64,000 nucleotides of DNA from Mycobacteroides chelonae CCUG 47445 (GCF_001632805.1 NZ_CP007220.1:1364001-1428000); one strand, 5' to 3'. Counted from the stretch's first letter, positions 42,196 through 54,629 are shown. Made by a program: numbers and translations. The notes: generated by a model from the sequence alone, not told the origin.

Positions 42196-43604
42196 GCGCA
42201 CACCCGGCAGGCCCCCGCCACGCAGAAGGGGAACAGCACACCGCCATGAGCAGCGCACCTCCGGTCAACCCGACCGAATTGGCACCGAACGTATGGCCCC
42301 GCAATGCGTCTCGCGGCGCCAACGGCGAGGTGACCCTCGCGGGTCTCACCGTCTCCGAGCTCGCCGAGGAGTACGGCACGCCGCTTTTTGTCATCGACGA
42401 GGACGATTTCCGATCGCGCTGCCGCGACATGGCCGCGGCGTTCGGCGGCGCTGCGCGCGTGCACTACGCCTCGAAGGCGTTCCTGTGCACCGAGATCGCG
42501 CGGTGGATCAAGGATGAGGGGCTGGGCCTGGACGTCTGCTCAGCGGGCGAGCTGGCCATCGCGCTGCGCGCCGAGTTCCCTCCGGCGCGAATCGCGTTGC
42601 ACGGTAATAACAAATCCGAGGCGGAGCTCGCCCAGGCGGTGCAGGTGGGCGTCGGACACATCGTCGTCGATTCGATGATCGAGATCGAGAGACTGGACGC
42701 GATCGCGGGCAGCGCCGGTGTGGTGCAAGACGTTCTGGTGCGTGTCACCGTCGGTGTCGAGGCGCACACCCATGAGTTCATCTCCACCGCGCATGAGGAC
42801 CAGAAGTTCGGGTTGTCCCTGGCCGGTGGGCAGGCACTGGAGGCCGTGCGACGTGTCTTCGCCACCGACAACCTGCGACTCGTGGGACTGCACAGCCACA
42901 TCGGTTCGCAGATCTTCGATGTCGACGGGTTTGAGGTCGCCGCGCACCGGGTGATCGGGCTGCTGCGTGAGGTGGTCGCCGAGTTCGGTACCGAGAAGAC
43001 CGCGCAGCTCAACATCATCGACCTCGGCGGCGGCCTCGGCATCAGTTATGTGCCGTCCGACGATCCGCCCCCCATCGAGGATCTGGCGGCCAAGCTCGGC
43101 GTGATCGTGCGCACCGAGTCGGCACTGGCGGGCCTGCCCGAGCCGCGTTTGGTGATCGAGCCCGGCCGGGCCATCGCCGGTCCCGGCACCGTGACGCTGT
43201 ACCGCGTGGGCACCACCAAGGACGTGATCCTGTCCAACGGGCAGCGGCGGTACGTGAGCGTCGACGGCGGGATGAGCGACAACATCCGCACCTCGCTGTA
43301 TCAGGCCGAGTACCACCCGCAGCTGGTTTCCCGCGATAGTGACGTCGCGCCGGTGCTGTCCCGGGTGGTGGGAAAGCACTGCGAAAGCGGCGATATCGTG
43401 GTCAGGGACGCGTGGTTGCCCGAGGACGTGGCTCCCGGCGACCTGGTGGCGGTCGCCGCGACCGGTGCGTACTGCTACTCGATGTCCAGCCGGTACAACC
43501 TGCTGACCCGTCCGGCGGTTATCGCCGTCAAGGACGGCAAGGCGCGACTGATCCTGCGGCGTGAGACCGTCGAGGATTTGGTGAGTTTGGAGGTAAGTGA
43601 ATGA
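42192..43604 (+). CDS. lysA: Diaminopimelate decarboxylase
   Basis: PLP enzyme making L-lysine from meso-diaminopimelate, 470 residues. PLP lysine is Lys95 in [39 protein letters not shown] and KHCESGDIV are conserved active-site segments. GTG 42192 overlaps the argS stop and gives [13 protein letters not shown], an N-terminus seen in other mycobacteria; ATG 42246 is an alternative. First of the coupled lysA-thrA-thrC-thrB genes of the aspartate pathway. Confidence 0.96.
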   Translation: MSAHPAGPRHAEGEQHTAMSSAPPVNPTELAPNVWPRNASRGANGEVTLAGLTVSELAEEYGTPLFVIDEDDFRSRCRDMAAAFGGAARVHYASKAFLCTEIARWIKDEGLGLDVCSAGELAIALRAEFPPARIALHGNNKSEAELAQAVQVGVGHIVVDSMIEIERLDAIAGSAGVVQDVLVRVTVGVEAHTHEFISTAHEDQKFGLSLAGGQALEAVRRVFATDNLRLVGLHSHIGSQIFDVDGFEVAAHRVIGLLREVVAEFGTEKTAQLNIIDLGGGLGISYVPSDDPPPIEDLAAKLGVIVRTESALAGLPEPRLVIEPGRAIAGPGTVTLYRVGTTKDVILSNGQRRYVSVDGGMSDNIRTSLYQAEYHPQLVSRDSDVAPVLSRVVGKHCESGDIVVRDAWLPEDVAPGDLVAVAATGAYCYSMSSRYNLLTRPAVIAVKDGKARLILRRETVEDLVSLEVSE

Positions 43605-44901
43605 GTGACGCGATAGGCGTAGCGATCCTGGGCCTGGGCAACGTCGGCAGCGAAGTAGCGCGGATCATCGAGAGCAGCGCGAGTGACCTCGCCGCCCGCA
43701 TCGGTGCGCCGCTGGAGATTCGCGGTATCGGTGTGCGCCGTGTGGCCGATGACCGCGGTGTCCCGGTCGAGCTGCTCACCGACGATATCGACGCGCTGGT
43801 TTCGCGAGACGACGTCGACATCGTCGTCGAGCTCATGGGTCCGGTGGAACCCGCACGGCGTGGCATTCTGGGTGCACTCAATGCGGGCAAGTCGGTGGTG
43901 ACCGCCAACAAGGCGCTTCTGGCCCAGTCTGCCGGTGAGCTCGCCGAAGCTGCCGAGAAGGCAAGGGTTGACCTCTATTTCGAGGCGGCCGTGGCCGGCG
44001 CCATTCCCGTCATCCGGCCCTTGACCCAGTCGCTGGCTGGCGATTCGGTGATTCGGGTGTCCGGCATCGTCAACGGCACCACCAACTACATCCTGTCTGC
44101 CATGGACACCACAGGTGCCGGTTATGACACCGCACTTGCCGAGGCAGGGGAGCTCGGATACGCCGAGGCCGATCCGACCGCCGATGTCGAGGGCTACGAC
44201 GCTGCGGCCAAGGCCGCTATTCTCGCGTCGATCGCCTTCCACACCCGGGTCAGTGCCGACGACGTATACCGCGAGGGCATCACGAAGATCAGTGCCGACG
44301 ACTTCGAGTCGGCGCGCGCCCTGCAGTGCACGATCAAGCTGCTGTCTATCTGTGAACGGCTTACGGACGCCGATGGAACCCAACGAGTTTCGGCGCGGGT
44401 GTACCCGGCCCTGGTGCCGTTGACCCATCCGCTCGCGAGCGTCAACGGCGCGTTCAACGCGGTCTTCGTCGAGGCTGAGGCCGCCGGGGAACTCATGTTC
44501 TACGGCCAGGGCGCCGGCGGTGCGCCGACCGCATCTGCCGTGCTCGGCGATTTGGTGATGGCGGCGCGCAACCGAGTGCAGGGCGGACGCGGACCGCGGG
44601 CGTCTCGGTACGCGCAGCTGCCCATTGCGCCGATCGGTCTCATCCCGACCCGGTACTACGTGCGCATGCGCGTAGCCGACAAGCCCGGTGTGCTGGCCAC
44701 CGTTGCCGCCGAGTTCTCCAAGCGCGAAGTCAGTATCGCCACCGTCCGGCAGGAGGGCGAGGTCGACGAGACGGGCGCCCGTCTGGTGGTGCTCACCCAC
44801 AAGGCCACCGATGCTGCGCTCTCGGAAACCGTTGCTGCACTTGCCGACCTCGACGTGGTGTTGGGCGTCGCGAGTGTCATCCGGCTGGAAGGAACACAAG
44901 A

Positions 44902-44905
<4 letters not shown>
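43601..44905 (+). CDS. thrA: Homoserine dehydrogenase
   Basis: Reduces aspartate semialdehyde to homoserine, 434 residues. NAD(P)-binding GLGNVGSEV near 10-18, catalytic domain with [13 protein letters not shown] and [20 protein letters not shown]-terminal ACT domain (about 350-425) for threonine feedback. ATG 43601 overlaps the lysA stop and has GGAGGTAAGTGA upstream. Its stop overlaps thrC (GTGA). Confidence 0.97.
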
Positions 44906-46886
<1,981 letters not shown>

Positions 46887-46931
46887 CCGACGTTATGGCT
46901 GGTGAGCGGGGGACTCGCCGGGGGGTGCTGG

Positions 46932-46960
46932 TTGCTTGATACCCACCAGGGGGTTATCCT
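46932..46960 (+). promoter_or_regulatory. Candidate promoter in the thrB-rho gap
   Basis: TTGCTT (46932-46937), 17-base spacer, TATCCT (46955-46960). A small inverted repeat, TGATACC (46937-46943) and GGTATCA (46962-46968), overlaps it. The remaining leader to 47221 has no gene; its length (about 250 bases) would allow Rho autoregulation by early termination, as known for rho leaders elsewhere. Unproven. Confidence 0.3.
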
Positions 46961-47221
46961 CGGTATCAGTCCCAGCAATTGCAGCTTCTGCGCACCTGCG
47001 CCGAGAACGAGGACGATCACAAATTCTCCTAGTTCTTTCCGATGTCTCCGTCGTCCTAGACAGGCGACGATATTGGGCAAGGTCGATGGTCAGCTGCCAT
47101 TTCTCAGGACCTCGCGTGGCCCTATCTGTGTGGGCCCGCAGCATGAACTTCGCGGCCAGCAACCTGACTGGCCGAAGTGAGACCCTCGCCCCATATTTGG
47201 CGGGGGAAGGAAAGGAAATCC

Positions 47222-49147
47222 GTGACCGATACGGACCTCATCGCGACCGAAGCCGCCCCGGAAGCCCCCGAGGCGCCCGCCACAGCCTCCTCTGATCGCT
47301 CCAACAAGGAGCGTCGGGGTGACGGACTGGGCGCGCTGTCGACGATGGTGTTGCCGGAGTTGCGTGCATTGGCCAGCCAAGTAGGCGTCAAGGGCACCTC
47401 CGGAATGCGTAAGGGCGATCTGATCGCTGCCATTCGCGAGCATCAGGGTGCGCTTGGCGCGTCGAAGAACAACAACCAGGCCAGCCAGGCCCAGCAGCCA
47501 CAGGCCTCCGCGTCGGCTGAGGTGGAGCAGAAGGAACCGGCACAGAAGGAGCCGGCCCGGAACGACCAGAGCGAATCCGCTCGATCCGAGCCCACTCAGA
47601 CCACACTCGATCTGCCCGCCGAGGCGCCGAAGTCCGCTCCGGAAGCCGACTCCGGTGAGGGCAAGGACGCCGAGACCTCCGGCGCGCCTCGTGAGGGCCG
47701 CGGCGAGCGGCGTCGCAACCAGAACCAGAACGCCGAGGGCGAGCGCAAGCAGCAGAACGGTGGCCGGGGGAACTCAGAGAACTCTGAGAACTCGGGGCGT
47801 GAGGGTGGCTCGGGGAGCCAGAACTCGGACAATCAGAACCAGGACAACAACCAGAACCAGGGCAACCGTGGCGATGACGGTGAGGGCCGGGGCCGCCGTG
47901 GTCGCCGTACCCGCGAACGCCGTCGTGGCCGCGATCGCAACACCAACGAGGGTGGTGAGACCGAGCTGCGCGAGGACGATGTCGTCCAGCCCGTGGCCGG
48001 CATTCTGGATGTGCTCGACAACTACGCGTTCGTCCGGACGTCCGGATATCTGGCCGGGCCAAACGATGTGTACGTCTCGATGAACCTCGTCCGCAAGAAC
48101 GGGCTGCGCCGCGGCGATGCCATCACCGGTGCCGTGCGGGTACCCCGCGACCCGGATGCCGGGAATCAGAACCAGCGCCAGAAGTTCAACCCGCTGGTGC
48201 GCCTCGATTCCGTGAACGGTGGCCCGGTTGAGGACGCCAAGAAGCGTCCCGACTTCACCAAGCTGACCCCGCTGTACCCGAATCAGCGGCTGCGGCTGGA
48301 AACCACCACCGAGAAGCTGACGACTCGTGTGATCGACCTGATCATGCCGATCGGCAAGGGGCAGCGCGCGCTGATCGTGTCTCCGCCGAAGGCCGGTAAG
48401 ACCACGATCATGCAGAACATCGCCAACGCGATCTCTGCCAACAACCCCGAGTGCCATCTGATGGTGGTGCTGGTCGACGAACGGCCCGAAGAGGTCACCG
48501 ACATGCAGCGCTCGGTCAAGGGTGAGGTCATCGCCTCCACCTTCGATCGCCCGCCGTCAGACCACACTCAGGCTGCCGAGCTCGCCATCGAGCGTGCCAA
48601 GCGTCTCGTGGAACAGGGCAAGGACGTTGTGGTCTTGCTCGACTCCATCACCCGTCTGGGACGTGCCTACAACAACGCCTCGCCGGCTTCCGGCCGCATC
48701 CTGTCCGGTGGTGTCGACTCGACGGCGCTGTACCCGCCCAAGCGGTTCCTGGGCGCGGCGCGCAACATCGAGCACGGCGGCTCGTTGACCATCATCGCCA
48801 CCGCGATGGTTGAGACCGGATCCACCGGTGACACGGTCATCTTCGAGGAGTTCAAGGGCACCGGTAACGCCGAGCTCAAGCTCGACCGCAAGATCGCCGA
48901 ACGCCGGGTGTTCCCCGCCGTCGACGTCAACCCGTCGGGTACTCGCAAGGACGAGCTGCTGATGAGCGGCGACGAGTTCGCGATCGTGCACAAGCTGCGC
49001 CGCGTGCTCTCCGGCCTGGATTCGCATCAAGCCATCGACCTGCTGATGAGCCAGCTGCGCAAGACCAAGACCAACTACGAATTCCTGGTCCAGGTCTCCA
49101 AGAACACCCCGGGCTCCAACGGCGCTGACGAGCCGCAGTACAGCTAG
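47222..49147 (+). CDS. rho: Transcription termination factor Rho
   Basis: Hexameric RNA helicase of 641 residues (E. coli Rho has 419). N-terminal Rho domain about 30-85 (LPELRALASQVGVKG); then a low-complexity insert about 90-255 rich in Gln, Asn, Glu, Arg and Gly (NSENSENSGREGG, NQNQDNNQNQGN, RRGRRTRERRRGRDRN); RNA-binding cold-shock domain from GILDVLDNYAFVRT; ATPase with Walker A SPPKAGKTT and GSLTIIATAMVET. Such inserts are typical of high-GC actinobacteria and give extra RNA binding and possible condensate behaviour. GTG 47222 follows AAGGAAAGGAAA. Confidence 0.97.
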   Translation: MTDTDLIATEAAPEAPEAPATASSDRSNKERRGDGLGALSTMVLPELRALASQVGVKGTSGMRKGDLIAAIREHQGALGASKNNNQASQAQQPQASASAEVEQKEPAQKEPARNDQSESARSEPTQTTLDLPAEAPKSAPEADSGEGKDAETSGAPREGRGERRRNQNQNAEGERKQQNGGRGNSENSENSGREGGSGSQNSDNQNQDNNQNQGNRGDDGEGRGRRGRRTRERRRGRDRNTNEGGETELREDDVVQPVAGILDVLDNYAFVRTSGYLAGPNDVYVSMNLVRKNGLRRGDAITGAVRVPRDPDAGNQNQRQKFNPLVRLDSVNGGPVEDAKKRPDFTKLTPLYPNQRLRLETTTEKLTTRVIDLIMPIGKGQRALIVSPPKAGKTTIMQNIANAISANNPECHLMVVLVDERPEEVTDMQRSVKGEVIASTFDRPPSDHTQAAELAIERAKRLVEQGKDVVVLLDSITRLGRAYNNASPASGRILSGGVDSTALYPPKRFLGAARNIEHGGSLTIIATAMVETGSTGDTVIFEEFKGTGNAELKLDRKIAERRVFPAVDVNPSGTRKDELLMSGDEFAIVHKLRRVLSGLDSHQAIDLLMSQLRKTKTNYEFLVQVSKNTPGSNGADEPQYS

Positions 49148-49192
49148 AACCTGACGCGGTATCACCGGGTATCGGTGATACCGCGTCAGGTT
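49148..49192 (+). terminator. Perfect 20-base-pair hairpin after rho
   Basis: Directly after the rho stop, 49148-49167 and 49173-49192 are exact inverted repeats of 20 bases around loop GGTAT. There is no T-run (TTCCTATGG follows). A stable stem fits transcription termination or 3' end protection, and could serve either strand since the next gene is convergent and ends at 49222. Confidence 0.8.
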
Positions 49193-49221
49193 CCTATGGC
49201 CGGGACCGCTGTGCCGAACCG

Positions 49222-49713
49222 CTAGCCGATCGACGCGAGCGGGATCCAGATACCGAAAAGCCAGAATCCCCAGGTCCGGAAACCGTCATCCCAGATGGGC
49301 TGTACCCGATATCCCCAGTAGTCGAAGGCCGCAGGGGGCGGGCCCCAACGATCTGGAAGCGGTCCGCGCCATTCCGCGCGAGGTGGTGGGGCCCAGCCCC
49401 ACGGTGGACGCTGGTCGTAATGCCATGGGTTGTCGCGCCATTCCCGACGGTCATCGCGCCATCTGCGATCGTCCCGCCAGTCCTGGTCGCGATCGCGCCA
49501 ATTGTCATTGCCGCGCCAGTTGCCGTTGTTCCGCCAACCGTCGTGGCCGCCCCAGTCATCGTCATCGTCGCCATGTGGGCGGTTGGGATGATCCTGGATG
49601 TAACCGGGTTGTCCTGGGGGCTGCGCGTACGCCGGAACGACGCCCAGTCCAAGCGCTCCCATTGTCAACGTGCCGACGATGACACCTTGGCTCACAACAC
49701 TTTTCAGATTCAC
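49222..49713 (-). CDS. Secreted Trp/Asp/Arg-rich repeat protein
   Basis: 163 residues. Signal peptide MNLKSVVSQGVIVGTLTMGA through VVPAYA-QP, then an acidic DDDDDWGGHDGW stretch, a run of near-repeats built on W-R-D (NWRGNDNWRDRDQDWRDD and onward, about 75-105) and a Pro/Trp-rich C-terminal half ending FGIWIPLASIG. GTG 49713 has AGGAG 6 bases upstream; the longer frame lacks this. Similar proteins are known only as mycobacterial secreted hypotheticals. Confidence 0.78.
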   Translation of the reverse strand: MNLKSVVSQGVIVGTLTMGALGLGVVPAYAQPPGQPGYIQDHPNRPHGDDDDDWGGHDGWRNNGNWRGNDNWRDRDQDWRDDRRWRDDRREWRDNPWHYDQRPPWGWAPPPRAEWRGPLPDRWGPPPAAFDYWGYRVQPIWDDGFRTWGFWLFGIWIPLASIG

Positions 49714-49865
49714 GTGCGACTCCTGTCCGATTATCTCGGCGGTTCGCCCCGACTCAACCGAAGTACCGATTTCCAACAGCTGCTCCGCGTTGGTTATGCC
49801 GCGGCTGCCGTTGTGGATATCGACAGGATGTCAATGCCCGTTACATGCCCGAGGTCGGGCGCGTA

Positions 49866-50081
49866 TCAGGGCTGCGGAATGGACGGAATCTGCGGAATCG
49901 GCGGCGCCTGAGGGACGGGCGGTACACCGGTTCCCTGGGGGATCGGTGGGGCCTGGGGGATGGGCGGCGGTGCCGGAGGCGTGATGGGGTCGGCGTAGGC
50001 CAGCCCCGGTGCGCCGGCGAATGCGGCCAAACCCATCGCTGCCGCGGATGCGCTTGTGACGATCAATCTCTTGATGTTCAT
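49866..50081 (-). CDS. Small secreted proline-rich protein
   Basis: 71 residues: signal peptide MNIKRLIVTSASAAAMGLAA through GLAYA-DP, then a mature tail made almost only of short PPIPQ/PPVPQ-type repeats (PPIPQAPPIPQGTGVPPVPQ). ATG 50081 follows GGGAAGGAAA. Function unknown; the repeat could form a polyproline helix in the envelope. 152 bases separate it from the next minus-strand gene. Confidence 0.75.
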   Translation of the reverse strand: MNIKRLIVTSASAAAMGLAAFAGAPGLAYADPITPPAPPPIPQAPPIPQGTGVPPVPQAPPIPQIPSIPQP

Positions 50082-50268
50082 GCGTTTCCTTCCCGAATCG
50101 GCTTTCCTTCCCCAACGTACGCCGGGTTCAGAAATCGGGAATAGTGCGCAGGTCGGCGCCGTTTAGGTTCTACGTAACTGAGCTGGCATAATGGCCTCTC
50201 AGCCTTTTGAAGGGTTCCGGTTCACGCCCACAAGCGACCCGGCGACCACAACACGCAGAGGAAAAGCA

Positions 50269-50493
50269 ATGAAATCGGGTATCCACCCCACCTACGTCGA
50301 GACCAACGTGGTCTGCGGCTGCGGCAACACCTTCAGCACCCGCAGCACCAAGGACAGCGGCCACATCGTGGTCGAGGTCTGCTCGCAGTGCCACCCCTTC
50401 TACACCGGTAAGCAGAAGATCCTGGACAGCGGCGGTCGCGTCGCCCGGTTCGAGGCCCGGTACGGCAAGCGCAAGGCCGCAGCCGACAAGTAG
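50269..50493 (+). CDS. rpmE: Ribosomal protein bL31 (zinc-binding form)
   Basis: 74 residues starting [20 protein letters not shown]; Cys16, Cys18, Cys36 and Cys39 ([13 protein letters not shown]) form the zinc site, so this is the Zn-containing paralogue. ATG 50269 has AGAGGAAA upstream; longer frames are not supported. Followed by a strong intrinsic terminator. Confidence 0.96.
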   Translation: MKSGIHPTYVETNVVCGCGNTFSTRSTKDSGHIVVEVCSQCHPFYTGKQKILDSGGRVARFEARYGKRKAAADK

Positions 50494-50501
50494 CTTCCTT
50501 G

Positions 50502-50546
50502 CCGACGCCCGGATTTGCCTTTGTGCAGTCCGGGCGTCGGTTTTTT
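50502..50546 (+). terminator. Intrinsic terminator after rpmE
   Basis: CCGACGCCCGGA (50502-50513) and TCCGGGCGTCGG (50529-50540) form a 12-base perfect stem with a 15-base loop, followed by six T residues (50541-50546). This is a classical Rho-independent terminator, uncommon in mycobacteria. Confidence 0.93.
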
Positions 50547-50586
50547 GTATGACCCACTGCGGGTATGAACATTGGGAGGAGGGCGC

Positions 50587-51657
50587 ATGAGCGAGACGCC
50601 GCTGATCGACGCGATGCTGGCCGAGCACGCTGAACTGGAGAAGCAACTGGCCGACCCGGCGTTGCACGCGGATCCTGGTGCGGCGCGCAAGGCCGGACGC
50701 CGGTTCGCGATGCTCTCGCCGATCGTCGCTACCCACCGCAAGCTGGTCTCCGCCCGGGATGATCTGGCCACCGCCCGTGAGTTGTCGGCGGACGATCCCT
50801 CGTTTGCCGACGAGGTGACCGAGCTGGAATCCTCGATCGCCGAGCTGGAGACGCAGCTCTCGGACATGCTCGCGCCCCGCGACCCCCATGACGGTGACGA
50901 CATCCTCCTCGAAGTGAAATCTGGTGAGGGAGGCGAGGAGTCGGCGCTGTTCGCCGCCGACCTGGCCCGGATGTACATCCGGTACGCCGAGCGGCATGGC
51001 TGGAAGGTCACCGTTCTGGACGAGACCGAATCCGACCTCGGCGGCTACAAAGACGCCACCTTGGCCATCGCCAGCAAGGGAGATACCGCCGACGGCGTCT
51101 GGTCGCGGCTCAAGTTCGAAGGCGGTGTGCACCGCGTCCAGCGTGTGCCTGTCACCGAATCCCAAGGGCGCGTGCACACCTCGGCAGCCGGAGTGCTGGT
51201 CTATCCGGAGCCGGAAGAGGTAGAAGAAATCCAGATCGACGAGTCGGACCTTCGGATCGACGTCTATCGCTCCTCGGGCAAGGGTGGCCAGGGCGTCAAC
51301 ACCACCGACTCGGCGGTCCGCATCACGCACCTGCCGACCGGGATCGTGGTGACCTGCCAAAACGAGCGTTCTCAGCTGCAGAACAAGGCCCGCGCCATGC
51401 AGGTGCTGGCGGCGCGGCTGCAGGCGCTCGCCGAGGAGCAGGCGCAGGCCGACGCCTCCGCCGGTCGGGCCAGCCAGATCCGCACGGTGGATCGCAGCGA
51501 GCGCATCCGCACCTACAACTTCCCGGAGAACCGCATCACCGATCACCGCGTGGGGTTCAAGGCGCACAACCTTGACCAGGTGCTCGACGGTGACCTCGAT
51601 GCACTGTTCGATGCGCTGGCAGTGGCCGATCGGAAGGCACGCCTGCAGGAGGCGTGA
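50587..51657 (+). CDS. prfA: Peptide chain release factor 1
   Basis: 356 residues; recognises UAA and UAG and triggers peptide release. Stop-codon reading motif PVT at 188-190 (in [19 protein letters not shown]) and catalytic GGQ at 233-235 ([12 protein letters not shown]). ATG 50587 follows GGGAGGAGGG. Its stop overlaps prmC, whose product methylates the GGQ glutamine, so the pair is coupled functionally too. Confidence 0.97.
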   Translation: MSETPLIDAMLAEHAELEKQLADPALHADPGAARKAGRRFAMLSPIVATHRKLVSARDDLATARELSADDPSFADEVTELESSIAELETQLSDMLAPRDPHDGDDILLEVKSGEGGEESALFAADLARMYIRYAERHGWKVTVLDETESDLGGYKDATLAIASKGDTADGVWSRLKFEGGVHRVQRVPVTESQGRVHTSAAGVLVYPEPEEVEEIQIDESDLRIDVYRSSGKGGQGVNTTDSAVRITHLPTGIVVTCQNERSQLQNKARAMQVLAARLQALAEEQAQADASAGRASQIRTVDRSERIRTYNFPENRITDHRVGFKAHNLDQVLDGDLDALFDALAVADRKARLQEA

Positions 51658-52505
51658 ACCAGATGAGCGCGTTGCGTCAGCTGATCGCCGAGGCGGTCGA
51701 ATCGCTCTCTGGGGCAGGAGTTTCCAGTCCGCAGGTAGACGCCGAAGAGCTCGCAGCCCATCTGCTTGGAGTCTCGCGAACCCGATTGCGCTTCGCTGAG
51801 ATCGCCCCTGGTTTCTCCGAGAGTTACCGCGACCTGGTGGCGGCACGCGTGCAGCGGATTCCCTTGCAACACTTGACCGGAAACGCCGCATTTGGCCCCG
51901 TCGAGGTGTCGGTGGGCCCGGGCGTGTTCATCCCGCGTCCGGAGACGGAATCTCTGTATGCCTGGGCAACAGGGAAATTGATGCCGCACGCCACGGCTGT
52001 CGAGCTGTGTGCCGGGTCTGCGGCGCTGGCGATCGCGCTGTCGCATGACGAGCCCGCCGCACGCATCCTCGCGATCGAACTCGACGATCAGGCACTGGTC
52101 TACACGCGGCGTAACACCGCTGGAACTCCGGTCGAGGTGATCCAGGCCGATGTGACCTCACCCGCGCTGTTGAGGGAGCTCGATGGAACGGTCGATCTGA
52201 TCGTCGCCAACCCGCCCTACATCCCCGAAGACGCCGAATTGGAGCCGGAAGTGGCGCAGCATGATCCGCCGTTGGCGCTTTTTGCGGGGTTCGACGGGCT
52301 TACCGTCATCGCGTCAATCGTGACCGCCGCAGGCCGGCTCCTTGCCCCCGGAGGCCACATCGGTGTTGAGCATGACGACACCAACGGTGAGGGAACACGC
52401 GAGTTGTTCACGGCCAGTGGACTGTTCGATGAGGTTGTGCAGCGGCACGACCTGGCGGGCCGCCCGAGATTTGTCACCGCACGCCGCAAATCTCCGGCGT
52501 CATAG
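51654..52505 (+). CDS. prmC: Release-factor glutamine methyltransferase
   Basis: SAM-dependent enzyme of 283 residues that methylates the GGQ Gln of release factors. N-terminal helical domain, IPRPETE (93-99), motif [15 protein letters not shown] (usual form DLCTGSG), and NPPY at 186-189. GTG 51654 overlaps prfA by 4 bases; ATG 51663 is a close alternative. Confidence 0.94.
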   Translation: MNQMSALRQLIAEAVESLSGAGVSSPQVDAEELAAHLLGVSRTRLRFAEIAPGFSESYRDLVAARVQRIPLQHLTGNAAFGPVEVSVGPGVFIPRPETESLYAWATGKLMPHATAVELCAGSAALAIALSHDEPAARILAIELDDQALVYTRRNTAGTPVEVIQADVTSPALLRELDGTVDLIVANPPYIPEDAELEPEVAQHDPPLALFAGFDGLTVIASIVTAAGRLLAPGGHIGVEHDDTNGEGTRELFTASGLFDEVVQRHDLAGRPRFVTARRKSPAS

Positions 52506-52514
52506 ACTGGGGTC

Positions 52515-53186
52515 GTGACCGCCGTCTACGAATGCCAGGACGCTGCGACCCGCCAGGAGGGGGTCGACGCGGCGGTGAGCGCGCTCAAGGCGGGTGAGTT
52601 GGTAGTGATGCCCACCGACACCGTCTACGGATTAGGTTGTGACGCATTCGATTCCAATGCGGTTTCGGCGCTGTTGGCCGCCAAGGGGCGAGGCCGGGAT
52701 ATGCCCGTCGGCGTGCTCGTCGGGTCCTGGCACACCATCGACGGGCTCGTCTTCGCCGTTCCGTCGGCGGCCCGTGAACTCATCGAGGCGTTCTGGCCGG
52801 GGCCGCTGAGCATCATCGTGAAGCATGCGCCGTCGTTGTCCTGGGATCTCGGGGACGCGCAGGGAAGCGTCATGCTGCGGATGCCGCTGCACCCGGTGGC
52901 CATCGATCTCTTGCGCGCTGTCGGTCCGATGGCGGTCTCCAGTGCCAACGTTTCGGGGCAGCCGGCGGCACTCACCGCCGGTGAAGCACGCGATCAACTG
53001 GGGGACAAGGTTGCCGTGTATCTGGACGGCGGCACCGCGGAATTGGGGGCAGCGTCGACCATCGTTGATCTCACCGGGCCGGTACCGCTGGTCGTGCGGG
53101 AGGGGCCGATCACCCGGGAACAGATCGTCGATGTGATTGGTGGCGATGTCGGTCCCGGCGAGTCGGCGGAACCCACAGAATCTTGA
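52515..53186 (+). CDS. Threonylcarbamoyl-AMP synthase (Sua5/YrdC/YciO)
   Basis: 223 residues; makes threonylcarbamoyl-AMP for the t6A tRNA modification. MPTDTVYGLGCDAF near 32-45, KGRGRDMPVGVLV, and SSANVSGQPAA near 141-152 are the YrdC signature. GTG 52515. Nine bases after prmC; downstream wecA starts 15 bases on. Order matches Rv1301. Confidence 0.94.
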   Translation: MTAVYECQDAATRQEGVDAAVSALKAGELVVMPTDTVYGLGCDAFDSNAVSALLAAKGRGRDMPVGVLVGSWHTIDGLVFAVPSAARELIEAFWPGPLSIIVKHAPSLSWDLGDAQGSVMLRMPLHPVAIDLLRAVGPMAVSSANVSGQPAALTAGEARDQLGDKVAVYLDGGTAELGAASTIVDLTGPVPLVVREGPITREQIVDVIGGDVGPGESAEPTES

Positions 53187-53201
53187 AGTACGGTCGGATG
53201 C

Positions 53202-54428
53202 GTGAGTGAGCTGCTGGCCCTTGCCGATCGCGGTGCGGGTGTCCCTCTGCGTGAGCTTGCCCTGGTTGGGCTGACCGCGGCCATCACGACGTTCTTCTGC
53301 ACCGGTGGTGTGCGGATGTTCGCGACCCGGGTGGGCGCGGTGGCTTACCCGCGCGAACGCGACGTGCACCTGCAGCCGACCCCCCGGATGGGCGGTCTCG
53401 GGATGTATCTCGGTGTTTGTGCCGCCATCTTCCTGGCCTCGCAACTGCCCGCCCTGACAAGGGGATTCGTCTACTCCTCGGGAATGCCCGCCGTGGTCGT
53501 CGCGGGAGGCATCATCATGGTCGTCGGTCTCATCGACGACAAGTGGGGCCTGGACGCGCTCACCAAATTCGCGGGCCAAGTGACGGCCGCCAGCGTGCTG
53601 GTCACCATGGGGGTGGCCTGGAGCATGATCTACATCCCGTTCGGTGGGGTGGGAACGATCGTGCTGGACCAGATGTCGTCCATCCTGGTGACGCTCGCCT
53701 TGACGGTATCGATCGTCAACGCCATGAACTTCGTGGACGGCCTCGATGGCCTGGCCGCAGGCTTGGGGCTCATCACCGCGGCGGCCATCTGCATCTTCTC
53801 GATCGGGCTGCTGCGCAGCCACGGCGGCGACGTCCTGTATTACCCGCCCGCCGTCATCTCGGTAGTGCTGGCCGGGGCGTGCCTGGGATTCCTGCCACAC
53901 AACTTCCACCGGGCCCGCATCTTCATGGGGGACTCGGGGTCGATGCTGATCGGCCTCATGCTGGCAGCGGCATCGACCACGGCCGCGGGCCCCATCTCGC
54001 AGAGCTCGTACGGGGCCAAAGACATGTTCGTCTTGCTGTCACCGTTCCTGCTGGTGATCGCGGTGATGCTGGTGCCCGCCCTGGATGCGTTGTTGGCGAT
54101 CATCCGGCGCACCCGCGCGGGCCGCAGCCCCTTCAGCCCGGACAAGATGCATCTGCATCACCGGCTGTTGCAGATTGGGCATTCCCATCGCAAGGCGGTG
54201 CTGATCATCTATCTGTGGGTGGCCATCATCGCGTTCGGCGCCGCCAGCACCATCTTCTTCGAGCCTCGGTATGCCGGTGCGGTGGTGTTGGGCGCGATCG
54301 GTATCGCCATCGTGGCGACGGTCGTCCCCTTGCTGCGCGGCGAAGAACCGGATCGGCTCTCGGGCACCCAATTGGACGGGAGTTCGACGACGGTTCCGGC
54401 CGAACCGGTCATGTACGACGAAAAGTAG
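53202..54428 (+). CDS. wecA: Decaprenyl-phosphate GlcNAc-1-phosphate transferase
   Basis: Membrane enzyme of 408 residues that begins the arabinogalactan linkage unit by moving GlcNAc-1-P to decaprenyl phosphate. About 11 membrane segments; Asp pair LIDDKWGLDAL, NAMNFVDGLDGLAAG, MGDSGSMLIG and the HLHHRLL motif in the cytoplasmic loop. GTG 53202. A hairpin-like sequence (54425-54452) follows; then the ATP synthase operon. Confidence 0.95.
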   Translation: MSELLALADRGAGVPLRELALVGLTAAITTFFCTGGVRMFATRVGAVAYPRERDVHLQPTPRMGGLGMYLGVCAAIFLASQLPALTRGFVYSSGMPAVVVAGGIIMVVGLIDDKWGLDALTKFAGQVTAASVLVTMGVAWSMIYIPFGGVGTIVLDQMSSILVTLALTVSIVNAMNFVDGLDGLAAGLGLITAAAICIFSIGLLRSHGGDVLYYPPAVISVVLAGACLGFLPHNFHRARIFMGDSGSMLIGLMLAAASTTAAGPISQSSYGAKDMFVLLSPFLLVIAVMLVPALDALLAIIRRTRAGRSPFSPDKMHLHHRLLQIGHSHRKAVLIIYLWVAIIAFGAASTIFFEPRYAGAVVLGAIGIAIVATVVPLLRGEEPDRLSGTQLDGSSTTVPAEPVMYDEK

Positions 54429-54596
54429 TAGGGGTGCATTAACCCCCTCTACCATGTGATACGGTTCTGCCATACCCGAAAACTCACGGGTGCCGGCCAC
54501 GCCGGATCGGTGGAATTTTTGGAAAGTCTGTCCAGACAATCCAGGGGTTCGCCGGACCGATCAACTGACCGACAGGGAGCTGCCCTTTGAGGTGAG

Positions 54597-54629
54597 TTCA
54601 GCGAGCCCGCAGACCTCCTATAAGGTCTG
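54597..54629 (+). promoter_or_regulatory. Candidate ATP synthase operon promoter with hairpin
   Basis: TATAAG at 54619-54624 is a good -10 with a poor -35 (TTCAGC, 54597-54602, 16-base spacer). The same place can form a hairpin CAGACCT-CCTATA-AGGTCTG (54610-54629). The gap 54429-54689 has no gene. Which of these matters cannot be judged from sequence. Confidence 0.3.
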
